Part shown: positions 1-5,718 of the stretch, in pieces
Numbering within the stretch: the first letter of the stretch is position 1
How the letters are laid out: each line of letters begins with the position of its first letter
NCBI GenBank assembly: GCA_031270565.1
Contig: JAISXJ010000093.1
Location: 1 to 14,603, forward strand
Source of the DNA: Prevotellaceae bacterium
GTDB lineage: Bacteria > Bacteroidota > Bacteroidia > Bacteroidales > Paludibacteraceae
Length of the DNA: 14,603 nt
Direction: 5' to 3'
Program-made: the position numbers and the translations under genes
Notes under the pieces: model-generated
The model's database searches: none
What the model saw: the letters and a program-made list of their open reading frames with translations, nothing else
Told to the model about the DNA's origin: nothing

Positions 1-1133
1 CTTTACCAGCCGCCAGCGGAGGATGGATTCGCATTTTTAGCGCTGACGCTTTCCCTTACGCATCAACAGACGAATATATACAGGATGGTCTGGTGGCGCA
101 TTATGACGGCATTAACAATCAGAATATTAACGATAAAATGCACAGCAGTGATGTCGTTGAATGGAAAGATATAAGTGGCAATGGCTATGACGTAAAACTG
201 CGCAAAGGTCATAGCACACAGACCCGTGAAGAAGCCATACCTGTTACGAACATAACGCAATGTAGTGGCGCTCGATGGGACAGTAACGGCTTTTTCTTTA
301 AAGACTACTGCTATTTCGCCAAAGTGCCTGCCGACCCTGATGCAACGGATGCGCTTTATAATATTATGCCGAATTTGCCTTATGGTAACGATAACTATAC
401 CATCGAATCCGTTTTCGACCCAACATCACGTGAAGCTCTCAATGGTGGAATCGTAGGTTGGGGAGAGCAAACCGATTATCAAGCCTGTTCGGTACGGTTC
501 CATAATATGTCAGACAATGCTAAACCGAAGTTTCGAAATTCTTGGTGGGGTAGCGACGTATCTGCTGAGTTTACCGATCCTGGTTCAACTAATATCAAAA
601 ATGTAGCTGTTACATACGATAACGATGCATTGGCATTCCCGTATCACCGTATATTTTATTACAATGGTACAACCAATTCAATAGCATACATTGACCCTAA
701 TTGTCCCAGTGGTGGTACAACGCATATTTGCAGAGAGAAAACAAATAAAAATACGTCAAAACGTGGTTCGTTTTTTGTGGGGCAATCTGTGGGAGTCAAT
801 ACAAACGACAACGCTCCAGACGGTGTTTCTGTGTATACAGATAATATGAATCGCTATTCCAACGGTAACAAGTTGTTTTCTGTTCGGGTTTATAACAGGG
901 CATTGACGCCCATACAAATCGAAAATAACTACAACGTGGATAAACTCCGCTTTGAAGCTCCGCCCATCGTAAGGGTAGATGGCAAGCAGTGTACGAATGT
1001 AACCGTTCTTTCGCCGAGAGTTATTACGTGCCAAGTTCCGCCAGGAACTGCTGGAATAGTAGATATTGAAGTAAGAACTGCAGATGATGCTTCGCAAATT
1101 CTGTGGCTGGATGATGAATTTACATATCAATAA
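1..1133 (+). CDS. Surface protein fragment, LamG-like plus IPT/TIG-like (5' truncated)
   Basis: The reading frame is open from the left edge (first whole codon at bases 3-5) to TAA at 1131-1133, so the N-terminus lies outside the window. A GTG at 93 is in frame, but coding similarity continues upstream of it, so I do not treat it as the start. The visible protein begins shortly before a DGLVAHYDGINN motif, typical of the entry to LamG/concanavalin-like beta-sandwich domains in Bacteroidota surface proteins. The sandwich seems to run for about 300 residues and ends with the usual VRVYNRALTPIQIENNY-type segment. The last ~60 residues (PPIVRVDG, VITCQVPPGTAG, VDIEVRTADD) resemble an IPT/TIG immunoglobulin-like repeat. 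A secreted or cell-surface carbohydrate- or protein-binding role is inference. No sorting domain (T9SS type) follows the IPT-like part. It converges on the HU-LysM gene. Confidence 0.75.
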   Translation, partial: LPAASGGWIRIFSADAFPYASTDEYIQDGLVAHYDGINNQNINDKMHSSDVVEWKDISGNGYDVKLRKGHSTQTREEAIPVTNITQCSGARWDSNGFFFKDYCYFAKVPADPDATDALYNIMPNLPYGNDNYTIESVFDPTSREALNGGIVGWGEQTDYQACSVRFHNMSDNAKPKFRNSWWGSDVSAEFTDPGSTNIKNVAVTYDNDALAFPYHRIFYYNGTTNSIAYIDPNCPSGGTTHICREKTNKNTSKRGSFFVGQSVGVNTNDNAPDGVSVYTDNMNRYSNGNKLFSVRVYNRALTPIQIENNYNVDKLRFEAPPIVRVDGKQCTNVTVLSPRVITCQVPPGTAGIVDIEVRTADDASQILWLDDEFTYQ

Positions 1134-1161
1134 ACAACTGAATAGGAATTCAGACAAACAG

Positions 1162-1190
1162 AAAAGCTCCTCGCGGAGCTTTTTGTTTTT
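1162..1190. terminator. Rho-independent terminator, probably bidirectional
   Basis: A perfect 9-base stem, AAAAGCTCC, loop TCGC, GGAGCTTTT, is followed by TGTTTTT on the plus strand. It lies 28 bases after the stop of the surface-protein gene. Read on the minus strand, the same stem ends in a T-rich tail (TTTTCTGTTTG) and lies 17 bases beyond the HU-LysM stop. It can therefore end transcripts arriving from both convergent genes. Confidence 0.85.
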
Positions 1191-1206
1191 AATGGCAGTC
1201 GCGTTA

Positions 1207-2223
1207 TCATCTGGGAATGTTCACATATTCAAGATGTAACTTCCACGCATATTGCAGACAGGCATCGCTCTGAGGGTCAATTAAAGCGCTGTCAACTTTG
1301 GGGATACGAATAACTTGCCCCGCTCTTACGATGTTAGGATGCTTCAGGACATCACGGTTGGCTTCAAAGATATATACCCAAAAGTATTTGTGTCCATAGT
1401 ATTTGAGCGCCAGCGCTGCCAGATTGTCCCCTCCGCGCACTTTCTCCGTTGCCAGCATTTCGGTGTAATGTCTTGGAACATTGAAAACAGCCATCATATC
1501 AGACGCTAATGAATCTGTTGAAACGAGCGGAATGGCAGCCTGTTCAGGAGACGTCGCCCCGTCAAACAGAGTTATCCTGCCTGCGAAATCACTGACTTTT
1601 TCCACAAAAGATGCCGTATAAGCGCCACCAAATTTCCATCCGAGCAGTAAAAGCAGTGCAATAACGGACAGAATAATAATCCACAGTCTAATTTTCCGTC
1701 CGGATTTCTTTGGTTCCTGCGCGTCTAACAAAATAGCGGGTGCAATCTCATTGTCGATGAACCGGTTTTCGGCATATTTTGTTTCCAGTTCGTTCAGAGA
1801 TGCTGTCGGAATGTTATCCGGCACAGCTTCAAGAGGCTCTACGTGATTAATATCCGATAACAGCCCCTGCAATTCGACAGCCTGTTCCGAGAGTTTTTGC
1901 AGGGCTATATTATTTTTTTCGGAAGGTTCGTCTTCGACAAGCTCTACAGCATCTAAATGTGACAGTGGTGCATTGACCAGTTCAGAGAAAGAGGGATGTG
2001 GAGCAAATGTTATTTGAAAACGTCCCGATTGGCCGGATTTACGCGCTTTCCAAAGCAGTTTAAATGTGCCGAACTCAGCAATTTTTATTATTTTGTCCGA
2101 AGCTAATGCTTCATCGAAAATATCCTGCAGCGCTCTGGAATATGCCAGTGCGTCCTTCTTACTGATACCCGCACGGGCTGCCACAGCGTTAATCAGTTCG
2201 CTATTAGTTATTTTTGTTTTCAT
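1207..2223 (-). CDS. HU-domain protein with a transmembrane segment and C-terminal LysM
   Basis: The 338-residue protein has three parts. Residues 1 to about 90 form an HU/IHF-like DNA-binding domain (NSELINAVAARAGISKKDA, then an EFGTFKL turn). After a linker of about 85 residues rich in Asp, Glu and Ala, a single hydrophobic helix lies at about 180-197, preceded by basic residues (KKSGRKIR). A LysM domain follows at about 265-310 (GDNLAALALKYYG, then PNIVRAGQVIRIPK). The positive-inside pattern suggests HU in the cytoplasm and LysM in the periplasm. LysM domains bind peptidoglycan and HU domains bind DNA, so a tether is possible but unproven. The HU arm lacks the canonical RNPxTG tip. ATG at 2223 lies within the 3' end of the upstream HU gene (20-base overlap), suggesting translational coupling. 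It is the last gene of the rpmB-ftsY-rimO operon and ends before a terminator. Confidence 0.88.
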   Translation of the reverse strand: MKTKITNSELINAVAARAGISKKDALAYSRALQDIFDEALASDKIIKIAEFGTFKLLWKARKSGQSGRFQITFAPHPSFSELVNAPLSHLDAVELVEDEPSEKNNIALQKLSEQAVELQGLLSDINHVEPLEAVPDNIPTASLNELETKYAENRFIDNEIAPAILLDAQEPKKSGRKIRLWIIILSVIALLLLLGWKFGGAYTASFVEKVSDFAGRITLFDGATSPEQAAIPLVSTDSLASDMMAVFNVPRHYTEMLATEKVRGGDNLAALALKYYGHKYFWVYIFEANRDVLKHPNIVRAGQVIRIPKVDSALIDPQSDACLQYAWKLHLEYVNIPR

Positions 2224-2506
2224 GGTCGGACAGATTTTGCAGTGTAGATTTCAGTGACAATGAAGGCTTAAAGAGAATGGAGACACGTGGCGGCATCAGC
2301 ACTCGCTTTTGGGAAGAGTGGTCAGCAACGATACGCGACTCTTCTTCTTGTAGTTCAAATACTCCCTTGTTTAGGAAAGTTACCTGATTGTTGGCTAAAA
2401 TTTGACTTTGCACTTCGTTTGTCAGCGCCTGAACAAACTGCAAAGCCTTCGTTGGCGACGTTGATGTGCGTTTTGCCAACTGGGAAAGAAGTTCTTTGTT
2501 GTTCAT
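2204..2506 (-). CDS. Small HU-family-like DNA-binding protein
   Basis: This 100-residue protein has the size and layout of HU/IHF proteins. An N-terminal helical part (NKELLSQLAKRTSTSPTKAL) is followed by a short beta segment (VTFLNKGVFELQ) and a basic arm region (KRVLMPPRVSILFKPS). The usual proline-bearing RNPxTG tip is absent and the Gly-Phe-Gly turn reads NKGVFEL, so it is a divergent member. A role in nucleoid binding follows from the fold family; its own targets are unknown. It lies 34 bases after rimO, and its last 20 bases overlap the start of the HU-LysM gene in another frame. The pair of HU-type genes next to rimO suggests that the two products work together, perhaps as a heterodimer, but that is inference. 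Confidence 0.8.
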   Translation of the reverse strand: MNNKELLSQLAKRTSTSPTKALQFVQALTNEVQSQILANNQVTFLNKGVFELQEEESRIVADHSSQKRVLMPPRVSILFKPSLSLKSTLQNLSDHENKNN

Positions 2507-2540
2507 AGAAAGAATGTTTTTATAAATGAAAGATGAAAGA

Positions 2541-3845
2541 CTATTTTGTTACTGTTCCATACAAATCGAAATTCTCTGATGCTGTAATTTTCACATCATA
2601 AAACTCTCCGATTTTGAGCTTGCTACTCTCGGACTTGGCAATCAGTACTTCGCCATCCACTTCCGGAGAATCGTATTCGGTACGTCCGATATAAAAATGT
2701 TCATCCTCGCCGTCAATAATTGTTTGCAAGGTTTGTCCTATTTTTTTTTCGTTCAGTTCGGCGGCAATACCCTGTTGCAGGCTCATTATCCTGTCAACGC
2801 GCCGTTGCTTTTCCTCCTGAAGGATTGTATCGTTATAGCGCAGACTGGAGTACGTACCCTCTTCGTCGGAATAGGCAAATGTTCCCAAATGCTCGAAGCG
2901 TGTTTGCTCCACAAAGGTAATCAATTCTTCAACATCTTGTTCCGTTTCGCCGGGATGCCCCAACATAAGTGTTGTACGCAGATGAATATTGGGCACCTCC
3001 TGACGGATAATCTTAATCAGTTCAATGGTTTCGGACTTGGTTATATGTCGGCGCATCCGTTTAAGCATCGGATCGGAGATATGCTGTAATGCCATATCCA
3101 GATAGTTGCACACATTATTGTAACGGCGTATCACCGGCAAAATGTCCATAGGAAACTGATGAGGATAGGCGTAGTGTAGGCGTATCCATTTTACATTGGG
3201 AATCTGCGCCATTTGCTCTACCAAATCCGCCAAACGAACCCGTTTGTATATATCTTTTCCATAAAAAGTCAAGTCCTGCGCAATAAGTTGAAATTCTTTT
3301 ACGCCATTTTGGGCAAGCGTTTCGACTTCACGGAGAATCTCTTCAATCGGTCGCGAAACAAATTTGCCGGTGATAATGGGAATGGCGCAGTAAGCGCAGG
3401 TTCGATTACATCCTTCAGCAATTTTCACGTAAGCGTAGTGCTGAGGCGTTGTGAGTACTCTGTCGTTTGACAGATTGTTCCGGTAGGCAAATCCCAAATC
3501 GGAGATGATGCGTTGCCAGTCAAATTTTCCATAGAATCGATCTACTTCGGGCAATTCCGCTTCAAGTTCTTTCAGATAACGTTCAGAAAGGCATCCCATC
3601 ACAAAAAGTTGACCGATACGGCGTTTTTTCTTGGCTTCCGCCAGAGCGAGGATTGTTGCGATGGATTCTTCTTTGGCTGCGCCGATAAAACCACAGGTAT
3701 TGACCACCACCACCTCTGCCGACACGCGCTCGGGGTCATGCCGTACGTGGTAGCCATTTGCCTTGAATTGCATCATCAGACGTTCGGAATCAACTAAATT
3801 CTTCGCACATCCCAACGTAATGATGTCAACCTGATTTTTGCGCAT
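2541..3845 (-). CDS. rimO: Ribosomal protein uS12 methylthiotransferase RimO
   Basis: RimO is a radical SAM enzyme that adds a methylthio group to a conserved aspartate of ribosomal protein uS12. The 434-residue protein is of normal length. The N-terminal UPF0004 domain carries the three cluster cysteines C13 (LGCAKN), C51 (NTCGF) and C85 (MGCLSE). The radical SAM motif CNRTCAYC supplies C146, C150 and C153. A TRAM-like domain occupies roughly the last 65 residues (KIGQTLQTIIDGEDEHFYIG). The LGCAKNLVDSE start and the YAYPHQFP motif point to RimO rather than MiaB. Its start lies only 9 bases after ftsY, and HU-family genes follow, so it belongs to the ribosomal-protein operon. That fits its substrate being a ribosomal protein. 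All six expected cysteines are present. Confidence 0.96.
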   Translation of the reverse strand: MRKNQVDIITLGCAKNLVDSERLMMQFKANGYHVRHDPERVSAEVVVVNTCGFIGAAKEESIATILALAEAKKKRRIGQLFVMGCLSERYLKELEAELPEVDRFYGKFDWQRIISDLGFAYRNNLSNDRVLTTPQHYAYVKIAEGCNRTCAYCAIPIITGKFVSRPIEEILREVETLAQNGVKEFQLIAQDLTFYGKDIYKRVRLADLVEQMAQIPNVKWIRLHYAYPHQFPMDILPVIRRYNNVCNYLDMALQHISDPMLKRMRRHITKSETIELIKIIRQEVPNIHLRTTLMLGHPGETEQDVEELITFVEQTRFEHLGTFAYSDEEGTYSSLRYNDTILQEEKQRRVDRIMSLQQGIAAELNEKKIGQTLQTIIDGEDEHFYIGRTEYDSPEVDGEVLIAKSESSKLKIGEFYDVKITASENFDLYGTVTK

Positions 3846-3854
3846 AACGAACGG

Positions 3855-4805
3855 TTATTCAAACAGTGAATTGACAAACTCTTTGCGATTGAACAACTGC
3901 AAATCGTCCATGCCTTCTCCCAGCCCAATGTATTTTACAGGTATTTTGAACTGGTCGGAGATACCAATCACGACGCCGCCTTTAGCTGTTCCGTCAAGTT
4001 TTGTGATTGCTAGCGCCGTTACATGTGTTGCTTTGGTGAACTGAGTCGCCTGCTCAAAAGCATTTTGTCCCGTAGAACCGTCAAGTACCAGCAGGACTTC
4101 AGGTTCATTACCGGGTAATACTTTTTGGATGACATTTTTAATTTTTGTCAACTCGTTCATCAGATTAATCTTATTGTGCAACCGTCCGGCGGTATCAATA
4201 ATGACCACATCTGCGTGATGCGCTTTTGCCGACGAGAGCGTATCGAATACCACAGCTGCCGGGTCGGCTCCCATTTTTTGCTTTATCAATGGCGCATCCA
4301 CACGTTGACTCCAAATCTGCAACTGGTCGATTGCAGCCGCTCGAAACGTATCGGCAGCTCCCAGATAAACACTTTTTCCCGCTTTTTTGAACTGATAGGC
4401 TAATTTTCCAATGGTGGTGGTTTTACCCACACCGTTTACGCCCACCACCATAATTACGTAGGGAGAGTGCGGCAACGGAGCGTCAAAGGTAGTCGTTTGA
4501 CCGGCGTCATTGTCCGAGAGCAGAGCAACAATTTCCTCTTTCAGTACGCGATTCAATTCTTCCGTACCGATATATTTTTCCTGAGCAATACGCTTCTCTA
4601 TCTGCTCAATAATCCGCAATGTGGTAGCTACACCCACATCAGACCTGATTAGCGCTTCTTCGAGGTTATCCAGGACGTCGTCGTCGATTTTTGTTTTTCC
4701 GACAACGGCATGCGTTAACTTCTCGAACATCGAACGTTTAGTCTGCGTCAAACTATCATCTAAAATCTCTTTTTTTTCTCCTGTAAACCAATTTAATATT
4801 CCCAT
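3855..4805 (-). CDS. ftsY: Signal recognition particle receptor FtsY
   Basis: FtsY is the SRP-receptor GTPase that docks ribosomes carrying membrane-protein nascent chains at the inner membrane. The 316-residue protein has an N-domain four-helix bundle (about 20-95) and a GTPase G-domain. The P-loop GVNGVGKTT lies at 122-130 (Lys128). The DTFRAAA insertion-box motif, DTAGR (G3), TKLD (G4) and the closing GLGEGMDDLQLF are all visible. The long acidic A-domain of E. coli FtsY is missing; the protein starts almost directly with a short MGILNWF segment that may act as an amphipathic membrane anchor. This short form is usual in Bacteroidota. It follows DUF4295 after a 104-base gap holding a hairpin and sits 9 bases before rimO. 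Confidence 0.97.
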   Translation of the reverse strand: MGILNWFTGEKKEILDDSLTQTKRSMFEKLTHAVVGKTKIDDDVLDNLEEALIRSDVGVATTLRIIEQIEKRIAQEKYIGTEELNRVLKEEIVALLSDNDAGQTTTFDAPLPHSPYVIMVVGVNGVGKTTTIGKLAYQFKKAGKSVYLGAADTFRAAAIDQLQIWSQRVDAPLIKQKMGADPAAVVFDTLSSAKAHHADVVIIDTAGRLHNKINLMNELTKIKNVIQKVLPGNEPEVLLVLDGSTGQNAFEQATQFTKATHVTALAITKLDGTAKGGVVIGISDQFKIPVKYIGLGEGMDDLQLFNRKEFVNSLFE

Positions 4806-4833
4806 AATCTAAATTTACTTGGTAACGACAAAA

Positions 4834-4860
4834 CCTCCCCCACATCAAAACGATGGGAGG
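4834..4860 (-). promoter_or_regulatory. GC-rich hairpin in the ftsY leader (possible attenuator)
   Basis: On the minus-strand transcript, CCTCCC, ATC, loop GTTTT, GAT, a 4-base bulge GTGG, then GGGAGG form a 9-pair stem, followed by TTTTGTCG. It lies 28 bases before the ftsY ATG in the 104-base gap after the DUF4295 gene. The short T run suggests partial termination or an RNA-processing site that lowers ftsY/rimO expression relative to the ribosomal proteins. No function is shown by sequence alone. Confidence 0.45.
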
Positions 4861-4909
4861 AGGCAGTTCTCTAAAACAACAATTTACTTCAATGAAAAAA
4901 AATTATACT

Positions 4910-5062
4910 TTACTGCGCGAAAAAGTCCTTTACCTTTTCGTTAAGTATCATTTCTTCGTGAAATATGTAGGCGCCTGTTTTGGGAGATTTCTCCATTTTG
5001 ATAACTTTCGCATAACCACGCCCTTCACCTTTTTGCAATGATGCAACCGCTTTCTTTGCCAT
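4910..5062 (-). CDS. DUF4295-family small protein (50 residues)
   Basis: A short frame runs from ATG at 5062 to TAA at 4910, giving 50 residues starting MAKKAVASLQKGEGRGYAKV and ending VKDFFAQ. It is very basic in its first half. Protein and position match the DUF4295 family, which in Bacteroidota sits between rpmG and ftsY. Its place 11 bases after a ribosomal protein gene implies a ribosome-linked role. I recall that a small extra large-subunit protein named bL38 was seen in a Flavobacterium ribosome structure and this family may be that protein, but I could not check this. Its start lies 11 bases downstream of the rpmG stop, and both proteins begin MAKK. Confidence 0.88.
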   Translation of the reverse strand: MAKKAVASLQKGEGRGYAKVIKMEKSPKTGAYIFHEEMILNEKVKDFFAQ

Positions 5063-5073
5063 AATTCTTTCTG

Positions 5074-5262
5074 TTATTTAATTTCTCTGTGAACAGTTAC
5101 TTTTTTCAAAATCGGGTTATACTTTTTCAGCTCCAACCGTCCGGTAGTATTTTTTCGGTTCTTGGTTGTGATGTAGCGCGACGTACCCGGCATCCCGCTG
5201 GTTTTATGTTCGGTACATTCCAAGATGACCTGAACACGAGCATCTTTCGTTTTTTTTGCCAT
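5074..5262 (-). CDS. rpmG: Large-subunit ribosomal protein bL33
   Basis: The 62-residue basic protein matches bL33: MAKKTKDARVQVILECTEHK, then SRYITTKNRKNTTGRLELKKYNP. It has only one cysteine (C16), so it lacks the paired CxxC motifs of the zinc-binding form and belongs to the zinc-free type. It sits 15 bases after rpmB and 11 bases before the DUF4295 gene. bL33 binds 23S rRNA near the E site. Length and sequence are normal. Confidence 0.97.
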   Translation of the reverse strand: MAKKTKDARVQVILECTEHKTSGMPGTSRYITTKNRKNTTGRLELKKYNPILKKVTVHREIK

Positions 5263-5277
5263 GCTTCTTTTCTCCCG

Positions 5278-5541
5278 TTAGTTAATCATGTATTTAATCT
5301 CATTCCACTTACAATATCCCTTTTCCACTGCGCCTTTAAGAGCAGCATCCAAACCGACTTTGTTAATTGTGCGAAGCCCTGACGCTGAAATCTTCAGGCT
5401 GATCCAGCAATCTTCTTCTACATAGTAGAATTTTTTTGTGAACAAGTTGACGTCAAAAGTGCGTTTGGTACGACGTTTGGAGTGCGAAACGTTGTTTCCC
5501 CTCATGGCTTTCTTACCTGTAATCTGACAAATTTTCGACAT
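5278..5541 (-). CDS. rpmB: Large-subunit ribosomal protein bL28
   Basis: The 87-residue basic protein starts MSKICQITGKKAMRGNNVSH and carries the bL28 signature SKRRTKRTFDVNLFTKK. It also has the central DCWISLKIS strand and the GLRTINKVGLDAAL helix. Paired zinc-binding CxxC motifs are absent. It is a large-subunit protein assembled onto 23S rRNA. It is the first gene of the operon; a Bacteroidota-type promoter lies 56-87 bases upstream of its ATG. Sequence and length are as in Bacteroidales. Confidence 0.97.
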   Translation of the reverse strand: MSKICQITGKKAMRGNNVSHSKRRTKRTFDVNLFTKKFYYVEEDCWISLKISASGLRTINKVGLDAALKGAVEKGYCKWNEIKYMIN

Positions 5542-5596
5542 GTTACGTTTTTTATATCTTTAAGCGATTAATATTTTTCCTCTCAAAAAGAGTGCG

Positions 5597-5628
5597 CAAA
5601 GGTACTATATAATCTTTAACTGTGCAAA
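5597..5628 (-). promoter_or_regulatory. Bacteroidota sigma-70-type promoter for the rpmB operon
   Basis: On the minus strand, TTTG (5628-5625) is followed after 20 bases by TACCTTTG (5604-5597). This fits the Bacteroidota -33 TTTG / -7 TAnnTTTG consensus with its usual 19-21 spacing. Transcription would begin near 5590, giving a leader of about 50 bases before rpmB. Confidence 0.8.
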
Positions 5629-5637
5629 TATTTTGCA
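5623..5637. promoter_or_regulatory. Palindrome overlapping the rpmB -33 box (possible operator)
   Basis: TGCAAA-TAT-TTTGCA is a perfect 6-base inverted repeat with a 3-base centre. Its left arm contains the -33 TTTG of the rpmB promoter on the minus strand. A dimeric regulator bound here would block the promoter. It could also be chance in an AT-rich stretch. Confidence 0.35.
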
Positions 5638-5718
5638 TAATATTTTTTTTCTAAAAATATTTACAGTTTAGTTTTTCTAATATCTTGAAATATAATGACT
5701 AACGACAAACAGGATAAC

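Noticed and set aside
756..1157. Minus-strand open frame of 133 residues
   Set aside because: Antisense to the LamG/IPT-like gene and crossing the terminator; composition looks random.
5580..5592. CTCT / AGAG mini-hairpin at the presumed rpmB transcript start
   Set aside because: Only four pairs; too weak to call a leader structure.
5639..5661. 9-base AT-only inverted repeat (AATATTTTT / AAAAATATT) as a terminator of the kinase gene
   Set aside because: Only A-T pairs, with no T run after the stem on the minus strand; such repeats are expected by chance in this AT-rich spacer.
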